The notes beneath the pieces were generated by a model. That model had not been told where the DNA came from. It worked only from the letters and a program-made list of their open reading frames with translations, and did not search any database. A program made the translations under genes and the position numbers. Shown in pieces: positions 9,821-17,229 of a stretch of DNA of 64,000 nt (positions are counted from its first letter, which is position 1; every line of letters starts with the position of its first letter). The stretch lies in the NCBI RefSeq assembly GCF_014287775.1, contig NZ_JACOOZ010000006.1, positions 177,418-241,417 on the forward strand. Direction: 5' to 3'. Source of the stretch: Eubacterium_G segne. GTDB taxonomy: Bacteria > Bacillota > Clostridia > Lachnospirales > Lachnospiraceae.

Positions 9821-10831
9821 ATGGATTATGTAACGTTTATTAAGGAAATAAAAGAAAAAGTGGAGGAGTTAGTTCAGGAAAATTTAGAAGATTGCACAGT
9901 ATTTGTTCACGATATTATAAAGAATAATAATGTAAGAATGCGTGCCATAAGTATAGAAAGAAAAAATGACATGGCAACCCCTAATATATATCTTAATGAT
10001 TATTACTCACAGTTTAAAAAAGGCAGGAATATTGATGATATAAGCAAAGAAATTTTTGAGGTTTATTTAGATAGTTCCAAGGGTTTAATAAATGAAGTTA
10101 ACATCAATGATTTAAGAAATTTTTCAAAGGTCAAAAAAAGAATCTTTTATAAGCTGGTTAATTATAATATGAACAGAGAAATGTTAAAAACAACACCCCA
10201 TGTTAGAGTTCTTGATTTAGCTATAGTATTTTATATTTTGGTATCATACAGGGAGGGAGCCCAGGCAGTTACCATGATTAGAGATAGTAACATAAAAGAA
10301 TGGGGAATAGATTTATCCCGGTTATGTGTTACGGCTTATGAGAATACATGGACAAAGTATCATCCTGTTATACGTAGAATGGAAGATATTATTTCTGAAA
10401 TGATTCTTGACAGTATAGTGGGGGATGAAAGGGATGAGGATAATGATGATGGTGATTTAATAAAAGAGGAAACCTGCTATGGGGGATATACATATGCACA
10501 AGTTGAGGATATGGTTAAGGAAGAGATGGAAAAAGTTAAATTAGACAGAAATATGGAGATGTATGTAATGACTAACGAAGACAAGTCAAATGGGGCAGCA
10601 TGCATACTTTATCCCGGGGTACTTAAAAAGTTCGCTGACAAGGTTGGACAGGATATATATATTATTCCCAGTTCCATTCATGAGGTGATATTGATTCCTG
10701 CCATGGGTTGGGATACAAAAGAAATAGACGAAATGATACGGGAGGTAAACAGAACTCAGTTAGATCCTGTGGAAATACTTTCTGACCATGTATATGTATA
10801 CAAAAGAGAAACAGAAGAATTAGGATATTAA
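9821..10831 (+). CDS. DUF5688 family protein
   Basis: A 336-residue soluble protein without signal peptide or membrane segment. It resembles the DUF5688 family, which is frequent and often multicopy in Lachnospiraceae and has no established function. Features include an early ERKNDMATPNIYLNDYY stretch and an acidic insert (about residues 203-215). The C-terminal half (TNEDKSNGAACILYPGVL and SSIHEVILIP) is typical of the family. It has its own promoter and is followed by a tRNA gene. I recognise the family by its pattern only and can assign no role. Confidence 0.75.
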   Translation: MDYVTFIKEIKEKVEELVQENLEDCTVFVHDIIKNNNVRMRAISIERKNDMATPNIYLNDYYSQFKKGRNIDDISKEIFEVYLDSSKGLINEVNINDLRNFSKVKKRIFYKLVNYNMNREMLKTTPHVRVLDLAIVFYILVSYREGAQAVTMIRDSNIKEWGIDLSRLCVTAYENTWTKYHPVIRRMEDIISEMILDSIVGDERDEDNDDGDLIKEETCYGGYTYAQVEDMVKEEMEKVKLDRNMEMYVMTNEDKSNGAACILYPGVLKKFADKVGQDIYIIPSSIHEVILIPAMGWDTKEIDEMIREVNRTQLDPVEILSDHVYVYKRETEELGY

Positions 10832-10852
10832 AGAGGTAATTTAAAATAACAG

Positions 10853-10881
10853 TTGCCTAATACATTTTTCTAATGTAAAAT
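10853..10881 (+). promoter_or_regulatory. Promoter of tRNA-Arg
   Basis: TTGCCT (10853-10858) and TAAAAT (10876-10881) with a 17-bp spacer end 18 bases before the tRNA. Confidence 0.6.
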
Positions 10882-10899
10882 GGACAGTGATGTAAAAAT

Positions 10900-10971
10900 G
10901 CATCCGTAGTTTAATGGATAAAACGCCGCCCTCCGGAGGCAGTAATGTGGGTTCGATTCCCGTCGGGTGCA
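10900..10971 (+). tRNA. tRNA-Arg(CCG)
   Basis: The cloverleaf is clear: acceptor GCATCCG pairs with CGGGTGC and the discriminator is A. The D arm is GTTT...AAAC, the anticodon loop CTCCGGA gives anticodon CCG, and the T loop is TTCGATT. CCA is not encoded. One C-A mismatch is seen in the anticodon stem. It decodes the rare CGG codon. Confidence 0.93.
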
Positions 10972-11019
10972 TTTATCACATTATTATGAATACAAATTTT
11001 GATAAAGGAGTGTGTCATT

Positions 11020-11844
11020 GTGAGCACTGAAAAAAAGCAATTTATAAGTTCTGAATTAGAGGACTTATTAAAAGAGGTTGAAGAAGATCACAAAAAGTCC
11101 GGTGAGATTATAAAAAAGAAAAAAGAAAATAAGAAAAAGAAACCCAAAATCAGATTTGATATAATAATTGCCATACTTTTGGCAGTAGTAATTTTAGGAG
11201 GCGTTGTTTTCTTAGTATCACATTTTGTGGGAAAAAATAATTCAGCATCAAATAAGGAAACAGTAGCAAATCCTTTAGAAGATGAAAAGTATCCTGAGAT
11301 TTCCGATGTTATTAAGAATTACCTTAATGCATTTTTAATTGAGGATGAGCAGAAGCGTCTTCAGGTATTAGCCCAGTACGTTGGAAATATGTATGACATT
11401 AACAAAATTAAATACAACAACTATGTTTCAGCATATAGTGACATAGAGTGTTACACTAAAGAAGGACAGTATGAAAACACATACGTTGTATATGCATATT
11501 ATCAGACAGAGTACAAGAATATTGATACTCCGGCTCCGTCCATAACCCGTTTTTACGTTGTTCGTGATGGGAAAACAGGAAATGTGTATATTCAAAATGA
11601 TCCCGGTGAGGAAGTTGAGAAGTACATGGACAGCCTTACGAAAGATGATGATGTGCAAAAACTGTTAAAGAGTGTAAGTCAGGAATTTGAAGAGGCAAGA
11701 AAGTCTGACAAGAAGTTAGATGATTATTTTAATAAAATAAGTGAAAAGGTCAGTGAGAAAAAGGAAGAAGCTTCTACAAAAGAAAACAGTACAACAAAGG
11801 CTTCTGATGAAACTACACAGAAGGCTACAAAGAAAAAGAAATAA
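11020..11844 (+). CDS. Membrane-anchored hypothetical protein with Lys-rich tails
   Basis: About 274 residues. The N-terminal part is cytoplasmic, highly charged and Lys-rich, and is followed by a single transmembrane helix (IIIAILLAVVILGGVVFLVS). An extracytoplasmic domain of about 150 residues and a low-complexity Ser/Thr/Lys tail (TTKASDETTQKATKKKK) complete it. I choose the GTG at 11020, which has AAAGGAG nine bases upstream; a TTG at 10999 would precede the ribosome site. I do not recognise the family. The topology resembles a small surface-exposed, wall-associated protein. It stands alone between the tRNA and a perfect terminator. Confidence 0.75.
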   Translation: MSTEKKQFISSELEDLLKEVEEDHKKSGEIIKKKKENKKKKPKIRFDIIIAILLAVVILGGVVFLVSHFVGKNNSASNKETVANPLEDEKYPEISDVIKNYLNAFLIEDEQKRLQVLAQYVGNMYDINKIKYNNYVSAYSDIECYTKEGQYENTYVVYAYYQTEYKNIDTPAPSITRFYVVRDGKTGNVYIQNDPGEEVEKYMDSLTKDDDVQKLLKSVSQEFEEARKSDKKLDDYFNKISEKVSEKKEEASTKENSTTKASDETTQKATKKKK

Positions 11845-11845
11845 T

Positions 11846-11885
11846 TATAAAAAGAAGTATTGCATTTGTGATACTTCTTTTTATA
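11846..11885 (+). terminator. Intrinsic terminator
   Basis: A perfect 15-bp inverted repeat (TATAAAAAGAAGTAT at 11846-11860, complement at 11871-11885) has a 10-base loop. Its A/T flanks allow use in both directions. Confidence 0.85.
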
Positions 11886-11969
11886 CTAAAAAACAGAAGT
11901 AAATGTTGCAAATATGGATGTATTTAGTAACCAATGAAATAGAATTTAAATATTACCAAGGAGTTATGT

Positions 11970-12596
11970 GTGGAGAAAACATGTTATATAGCAGGTGCCG
12001 GGGATAATACAGGCACTGATTTTAAAATAAATGAAGGGGATTGTGTCATAGCAGCAGATGGTGGAGTGAAAATTCTTGAAAAGTTAAACATTACTCCTGA
12101 TTATATATTAGGGGATTTTGATTCATTAGGCTATGTACCGAAAGGGGATAATGTTATAAGATATAAGGTAATGAAAGATGACACGGATATGATGCTGGCT
12201 GTGGAACTGGCAATGGAAAAAGGCTATAATAATATAGTAATATACGGCGGAACCAAGGGTAAAAGAATAGACCACACCTTTGCCAATATTCAGGTTATGC
12301 TTTATGCATCAAAAAGAGATGTTAATATAAAAATGATTGATGATGTTAATACTTACTATATGATTACCAATAGGAAAATAACCATTCCCAAGCAGGAAAA
12401 AGGTAATTTGTCGGTATTTGCCATAGATGGTGATGCTAAGGAGGTTACAATTAAGGGGGCATTGTATCACGCTGAAAAAGTAACCATTGAACCGGATTCT
12501 ACATTATCAGTGAGCAATTCATTTATTGGAAATGAAGTGGAAATTGAAGTTAAGGATGGAAGCCTGCTAATAATAACTGATGAAATGAGTCATTAA
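11970..12596 (+). CDS. thiN: Thiamine pyrophosphokinase
   Basis: Transfers pyrophosphate from ATP to thiamine, giving the cofactor thiamine diphosphate. The 208-residue length is typical. Motifs are the N-terminal AADGG, the catalytic LGDFDS stretch (about residues 47-52), the DDTDMMLAVE segment and YGGTKGKRIDHTFAN. The start is GTG with AAGGAG six bases upstream. It heads a row thiN-rluF-ligA of unrelated housekeeping genes with small gaps. No TPP riboswitch is visible ahead of it. Confidence 0.93.
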   Translation: MEKTCYIAGAGDNTGTDFKINEGDCVIAADGGVKILEKLNITPDYILGDFDSLGYVPKGDNVIRYKVMKDDTDMMLAVELAMEKGYNNIVIYGGTKGKRIDHTFANIQVMLYASKRDVNIKMIDDVNTYYMITNRKITIPKQEKGNLSVFAIDGDAKEVTIKGALYHAEKVTIEPDSTLSVSNSFIGNEVEIEVKDGSLLIITDEMSH

Positions 12597-12620
12597 TTTA
12601 TTAACAGGTAAGGAAATAAT

Positions 12621-13388
12621 ATGAGTAAAATAACCAGGGCGTTTTGTATAGATAACAAAGAAATATCAAGAGAAAAAAACAGGGACTTAACTCCTATACG
12701 TCTTAATAAATATTTAAGCGATTCGGGATTTTGTTCAAGGCGTGAAGCAGACAGATTAGTGGAACAGGGAAAGGTTTTTGTAAATGATGAAGTGGCTCTT
12801 ATGGGGCAGAAAATCCTTTGTACTGACATAGTAAAAGTGGAGGATAAGGTAATTATAAGGGAAAAGCAGCAGATACTTATTGCCCTTAATAAGCCTGTAG
12901 GAATTGAGTGTACCTCAGATATGAAAAATCCTGATAATATAATAGATTTTGTTGGTTATCATAAGAGAATATATCCCATTGGCAGATTAGACAAAAACTC
13001 TCAGGGGCTTATTTTGCTTACCAATGACGGTGCTTTTGTAAATGGAATATTAAAAGCATCTAATTACCACGAAAAGGAATATATAGTCACTGTAGACAAA
13101 AAAATAACTGACGATTTTATTAAAAAAATGTCACAGGGAGTAGAAATATTAAATCAGAAAACAAGACCCTGTAGGGTATCTAAAATAAGTAATAATACCT
13201 TTAATATTGTTCTTACTCAGGGACTTAACAGACAAATAAGAAGAATGTGTGAGGCACTAGGCTATAATGTTCAGAAATTAAAAAGAATCAGAATAGTTAA
13301 CATTGAAATGGGCAATATGCCTGTTGGTGCATACAGAAACGTAACAGAGGAAGAGTTAAATAAATTAAAGAAAATCTGTGGTATTTAA
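12621..13388 (+). CDS. rluF: rRNA pseudouridine synthase, RluF/RluB type
   Basis: Isomerises a uridine in 23S rRNA to pseudouridine. The N-terminal S4 RNA-binding domain (RLNKYLSDSGFCSRREADRL, about residues 28-47) and the catalytic motif GRLDKNSQGL (Asp near residue 121) are clear. The late QGLNRQIRRMCEALGY segment is RluF-like. At 255 residues it is of normal size for the group. The exact target nucleotide cannot be read from sequence, so the RluF name is by closest resemblance. Confidence 0.85.
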   Translation: MSKITRAFCIDNKEISREKNRDLTPIRLNKYLSDSGFCSRREADRLVEQGKVFVNDEVALMGQKILCTDIVKVEDKVIIREKQQILIALNKPVGIECTSDMKNPDNIIDFVGYHKRIYPIGRLDKNSQGLILLTNDGAFVNGILKASNYHEKEYIVTVDKKITDDFIKKMSQGVEILNQKTRPCRVSKISNNTFNIVLTQGLNRQIRRMCEALGYNVQKLKRIRIVNIEMGNMPVGAYRNVTEEELNKLKKICGI

Positions 13389-13399
13389 GAGAGGATAAA

Positions 13400-15352
13400 A
13401 TGGAGAAATCGGAGAGAATTAAAGAATTAGTTGAACTTTTAAATAAAGCAGGAAGAGCTTATTATCAGGAGGCAGAAGAAATAATGTCTAACTTTGAATA
13501 TGATAAGCTTTACGATGAACTTCTTTCATTAGAAAAGGAAACAGGAATTGTTCTTGCTAACAGCCCTACGGTGAACGTAGGATATGAGGTAGTAAGTGAA
13601 CTGCCGAAGGAACAGCATGGAAGTCCTATGCTGTCATTGGATAAGACAAAGGAAGTGGAGACATTAGCTGCATTTGCAGGGGAGAGAAAATGTCTTTTGT
13701 CATGGAAGTTAGACGGACTTACGGTAGTTTTGACATATAACAACGGAAGTCTTCAAAAGGCAGTTACCCGTGGAAACGGACAGGTGGGGGAAGTAATTAC
13801 TGCTAATGCAAGAACCTTTAAAAATATCCCTGTATCCATTCCTTTTAAAGGGGAGTTAACTTTAAGAGGTGAGGCTGTAATTAAATATTCTGATTTTGAG
13901 GAAATAAATAAGTCAATAGAAGATATAGATGCAAAGTATAAAAATCCAAGAAATTTATGCTCAGGTTCAGTGAGACAGTTAAATTCGGAAATAACAGCTA
14001 AAAGAAATGTTAATTTTATGGCATTTGCCTTAATTAATGCTGAAAATGTGGATTTTCAAAATTCCATGGAAAATCAGTTTATATGGCTTGAAAATCAGGG
14101 TTTTGATGTGGTGGAACATAAAAGGGTAACTCAGGATAATATGAAGGAAACCGTGGAATATTTTGCAGAGAAAATAAAAACATATGATTATCCTTCAGAT
14201 GGACTTGTACTTATGTATGATGATATTGCATATGGAATTTCTCTGGGGTCAACGGCTAAATTTCCAAGAAACGGCATAGCCTTTAAATGGGAAGATGAAC
14301 AGGCTGAAACAACTTTGAAATATATAGAATGGAGTCCCAGCAGAACAGGTCTTATAAATCCTGTTGCAGTTTTTGAACCGGTGGAATTAGAAGGTACCAC
14401 AGTTACCAGGGCAAGCGTTCATAATGTAAGTATAGTGGAACAGTTAGCCCTTCACTCAGGAGACAGGATAAAGGTTTACAAGGCAAATATGATTATTCCA
14501 CAGATTTCCGAAAATCTTACCCAAACCGGAAATATTGAGGTTCCTGATACATGCCCTGCCTGTGGACATAATACGGAAATAAGAAATGATAACGGAATAA
14601 AAACTCTCTATTGTCCCAATAAACAATGTCCTGCAAAAAATATTAAGGCATTTACTTTGTTTGTATCAAGAAATGCAATGAACATCGATGGATTATCAGA
14701 GGAAACATTGGAAAAATTTATTGATGCAGGTTACATCAGAGAGTTTGCAGATATTTACCGTATAAGCAGATACAGGGAGGAGATTACCAATACATCGGGA
14801 TTTGGTGAAAAGTCCTATGATAATTTAATAACATCCCTTAACAAGTCAAGGAATGTGGAACTGCACGCCCTTATATACAGTTTGGGAATCCCTAACATAG
14901 GTGTTGCAAATGCAAAACTTATCTGCAAATATTTTGATAATGACCTGAAAAAAATCAGACATGCTACAGTGGAGGAACTGGTTAAGATAGATGGAATTGG
15001 GGACAAAATGGCAGAAAAATTCACGGAATATTTTTCAGATAAGGAAAACGTTGAAAAATTAGACAGGCTTCTTCAGGAAGTAACAATAAAGAATCCGGAA
15101 GTAAACCATAACGCTCAGAATATGGAGGGACTTAACTTCGTTGTAACAGGTAGTGTTAATCATTTTGCCAACAGAAATGAGGTAAAGGAATATATTGAAC
15201 AAAGAGGCGGTAAGGTGACAGGCTCCGTAACATCTAAAACCAATTATCTTATCAATAATGACATAATGTCTAATTCTTCTAAGAACAAAAAGGCTAAAGA
15301 ATTGGGAATTGAAATCATTACAGAGGAACAGTTTATTGAAAGATGGAGCTAG
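13400..15352 (+). CDS. ligA: NAD-dependent DNA ligase
   Basis: Seals nicks in replication and repair using NAD. At 650 residues it is near the usual 670. The parts are domain Ia with YDKLYDEL and the adenylation motif KLDGLT (Lys near residue 98). ELTLRGEAVI and an OB fold follow. The zinc finger (CPACGH and CPNKQCPAK), helix-hairpin-helix repeats and a C-terminal BRCT domain (NFVVTGSVNHFANRNEVK) complete it. It is the divergent LigA common in Lachnospiraceae, with FPRNGIAFKWEDEQA in place of the more usual PRWAIAYKFPAE. All catalytic elements are present. It follows rluF with an 11-base gap. Confidence 0.95.
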   Translation: MEKSERIKELVELLNKAGRAYYQEAEEIMSNFEYDKLYDELLSLEKETGIVLANSPTVNVGYEVVSELPKEQHGSPMLSLDKTKEVETLAAFAGERKCLLSWKLDGLTVVLTYNNGSLQKAVTRGNGQVGEVITANARTFKNIPVSIPFKGELTLRGEAVIKYSDFEEINKSIEDIDAKYKNPRNLCSGSVRQLNSEITAKRNVNFMAFALINAENVDFQNSMENQFIWLENQGFDVVEHKRVTQDNMKETVEYFAEKIKTYDYPSDGLVLMYDDIAYGISLGSTAKFPRNGIAFKWEDEQAETTLKYIEWSPSRTGLINPVAVFEPVELEGTTVTRASVHNVSIVEQLALHSGDRIKVYKANMIIPQISENLTQTGNIEVPDTCPACGHNTEIRNDNGIKTLYCPNKQCPAKNIKAFTLFVSRNAMNIDGLSEETLEKFIDAGYIREFADIYRISRYREEITNTSGFGEKSYDNLITSLNKSRNVELHALIYSLGIPNIGVANAKLICKYFDNDLKKIRHATVEELVKIDGIGDKMAEKFTEYFSDKENVEKLDRLLQEVTIKNPEVNHNAQNMEGLNFVVTGSVNHFANRNEVKEYIEQRGGKVTGSVTSKTNYLINNDIMSNSSKNKKAKELGIEIITEEQFIERWS

Positions 15353-15410
15353 GGCAATAAGTCATGTTTAGATAGTGCAATATTTTTTTTAATAAAATGG
15401 GTTAAAACCA

Positions 15411-15439
15411 TTGAACCATATCATATATTATGATAAATA
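15411..15439 (+). promoter_or_regulatory. Promoter of the acyl-carrier-like gene with internal palindrome
   Basis: TTGAAC (15411-15416) and TAAATA (15434-15439) are 17 bp apart. A perfect palindrome TATCATA-TAT-TATGATA (15419-15435) fills the spacer and touches the -10 box, so it could be an operator. Confidence 0.5.
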
Positions 15440-15486
15440 TATATCAGTATTAAATTTCTAATGAATAATTTATGGGAGGAAAAGAT

Positions 15487-15708
15487 ATGCGTGACGATAT
15501 TATAGAAATTTTATGCGACATTAATCCATTATGGGATCCGGATGATGAGGATATGAGCATAGCGGAGTTCTTAGAGTCAAAACAGCTTATGGAGTTGATT
15601 GTTGCACTTGAGGATAAATTTGATGTAGATATTCCTTATGATGAGAGAAACGAAGATAATTTTGAAAATATTGACACTATTATTGAACTTTTAGAAAAGC
15701 TTCAGTAA
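15487..15708 (+). CDS. Acyl-carrier-like protein (DltC-like PP-binding fold)
   Basis: A 73-residue acidic four-helix carrier protein. The segment FLESKQLMELIVALEDKFDVDIP matches the phosphopantetheine region of acyl and D-alanyl carrier proteins. The Ser is kept, but the usual Asp-Ser is Glu-Ser. The ATG at 15487 is chosen because GGGAGGA lies at 15474-15480; the in-frame ATG at 15472 sits before it. The gene has its own promoter and terminator and is not next to fatty acid or dlt genes, so its partner enzyme is not given by context. DltC is the nearest resemblance, not a firm assignment. Confidence 0.75.
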   Translation: MRDDIIEILCDINPLWDPDDEDMSIAEFLESKQLMELIVALEDKFDVDIPYDERNEDNFENIDTIIELLEKLQ

Positions 15709-15760
15709 TAAGCTGTAATTAATAGGTCTAAAATAGAATATGCAGTATAATGCAAAGTAT

Positions 15761-15808
15761 AAAAGATTGTTGTTAAATGTCTGAAAGATAATTTAATGAC
15801 AATCTTTT
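15761..15808 (+). terminator. Terminator after the carrier-protein gene
   Basis: An 18-bp stem with two wobble positions (15761-15778 with 15791-15808) ends in CTTTTATTTTA. Confidence 0.75.
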
Positions 15809-15894
15809 ATTTTATGTATAAATCTTGGGGAAAATATTATTAAGATAGCAATTTTTAATGTCAAAAAATATGCCGAAAACAGGGATAGTTTTTC

Positions 15895-15923
15895 TTGACA
15901 TATGTAAAGGAAAATTGTATTAT
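15895..15923 (+). promoter_or_regulatory. Promoter of the GntR-ABC operon
   Basis: TTGACA (15895-15900) and TATTAT (15918-15923) are 17 bp apart. The operator begins 3 bp after the -10 box, the same layout as upstream of the ABC gene at 6987. Confidence 0.8.
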
Positions 15924-15926
15924 TAA

Positions 15927-15951
15927 ATTGTACTAATTGATGTAGTACAAT
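15927..15951 (+). promoter_or_regulatory. Palindromic GntR/YtrA-type operator (autoregulatory)
   Basis: A perfect 9-bp inverted repeat ATTGTACTA-N7-TAGTACAAT covers the transcription start. The next gene is a YtrA-like GntR regulator, a family that normally represses its own operon. It matches 23 of 25 bases of the site at 6921-6945. Confidence 0.8.
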
Positions 15952-15973
15952 TAATAAATGAAAGGGGAATAAT

Positions 15974-16348
15974 ATGTTCACAGTAAACTTTGGTTCAAGA
16001 ACGCCGGTTTATCAGCAGTTATATGATGATGTAGTACGGCTTACATCCCTTGGAATACTTAAAAGTCACACAAAACTGCCGCCGGTTAGAACTCTGGCTA
16101 CAGAATTAGGCATTAATCCTAATACGGTACAGAAAGCATACAAGATGTTAGAAACAGACGGATATATATATTCAACTGTAGGCAGGGGAAGCTTTATTTC
16201 AGACAAATTAGGACAAAATGAAGCTGAGAAAATAGAGATTAAAAAGAAACTTACCGGTGTTATCGGGGAAGCCTACAAAAAAGGCATTACCAGAGGTGAG
16301 ATGATAGAAATTATAGATGAAACTATAAGTGGAGGAAAGACAGAATGA
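15974..16348 (+). CDS. GntR family transcriptional regulator, YtrA-like
   Basis: A 124-residue repressor. The N-terminal winged helix covers about residues 1-75, with PVYQQLYDDV, LPPVRTLATELGINPNTVQKAYKMLE and GRGSFIS. It is followed by the short helical dimerisation tail that defines the YtrA subgroup, which has no ligand domain. The gene overlaps the next ATPase gene by 4 bp (ATGA). I infer that it binds the palindrome just upstream and the twin site at 6921-6945. Such systems respond to cell-envelope-active agents in Bacillus; the signal here is unknown. Confidence 0.92.
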   Translation: MFTVNFGSRTPVYQQLYDDVVRLTSLGILKSHTKLPPVRTLATELGINPNTVQKAYKMLETDGYIYSTVGRGSFISDKLGQNEAEKIEIKKKLTGVIGEAYKKGITRGEMIEIIDETISGGKTE

Positions 16349-17229
16349 TAGAAATAAATAATCTGACGAAAAGATTTGACAAAACAGTTGCCATTAATAA
16401 TTTAAACTGCGTCATATCTGAAGGAACAATTTTCGGCTTAGCAGGAAGTAACGGAAGTGGTAAAAGTACCCTTTTAAGAACCCTTGCAGGAGTTTATGAG
16501 CCTGATGGGGGAAAGGTTATAATAGACGGACAGGATTCCTTTGATAACCATGAAATAAAGGAACGCTGCTATTTTATTTCCGATTATCCGTATTTTTTTA
16601 ATGACAGTACAGTGGAAAATATGGCAAAGCTTTTAAGAGGTCTCTATAAAAGCTGGGATGAGGAACGTTACACACAGTTATGTAAAATGTTCCCTATAGA
16701 AACAAACAAACGAATAATTAATATGAGTAAAGGTATGCAAAGACAGGCATCCCTTATTCTTGCCTTTTCAACAAGACCGAAATATTTGTTTTTAGATGAA
16801 ATATTTGACGGATTAGACCCGGTTATAAGAAAAACATTAAAGACCATTATAATCGAGGACGTTACGGAGAATAACATGACATGTATTATTGCATCCCACA
16901 ATTTAAGGGAAATTGATGATATATGTGACAGAATAGTATTATTACATAGTGGAAGTCTTGTTACAAATAAGGAAACAGACGAACTTAAGAATAAGATGCA
17001 TAAAATCCATATGGCATTTAACAATCCGCCGGATGGAGATGCCTTTAACCATTTAGATGCCCAAGTATTAAGCCAGATAGGTGGATATTATGTGCTTATG
17101 GTAAAGGGAGATTTAGATGAAGTAATGGAAGAACTAAAGAAATTAGAACCGGCATTTTTAGAAGTAATGCCATCAACATTAGAAGAAGTATTTATTAACG
17201 AAATGGAGGGTGTAGGTTATGGAAAATAA
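16345..17229 (+). CDS. ABC transporter ATP-binding protein (YtrB-like)
   Basis: A 294-residue ATPase with Walker A GSNGSGKST, a slightly unusual signature MSKGMQRQ, Walker B YLFLDEIFDGLDP and the H-loop IASHN. The C-terminal extension (about residues 215-294) is of the kind found in ABC-2 exporters linked to GntR regulators. It is translationally coupled to the regulator upstream (4-bp overlap) and to the permease downstream (11-bp overlap). It powers the permease encoded next. Confidence 0.92.
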   Translation: MIEINNLTKRFDKTVAINNLNCVISEGTIFGLAGSNGSGKSTLLRTLAGVYEPDGGKVIIDGQDSFDNHEIKERCYFISDYPYFFNDSTVENMAKLLRGLYKSWDEERYTQLCKMFPIETNKRIINMSKGMQRQASLILAFSTRPKYLFLDEIFDGLDPVIRKTLKTIIIEDVTENNMTCIIASHNLREIDDICDRIVLLHSGSLVTNKETDELKNKMHKIHMAFNNPPDGDAFNHLDAQVLSQIGGYYVLMVKGDLDEVMEELKKLEPAFLEVMPSTLEEVFINEMEGVGYGK

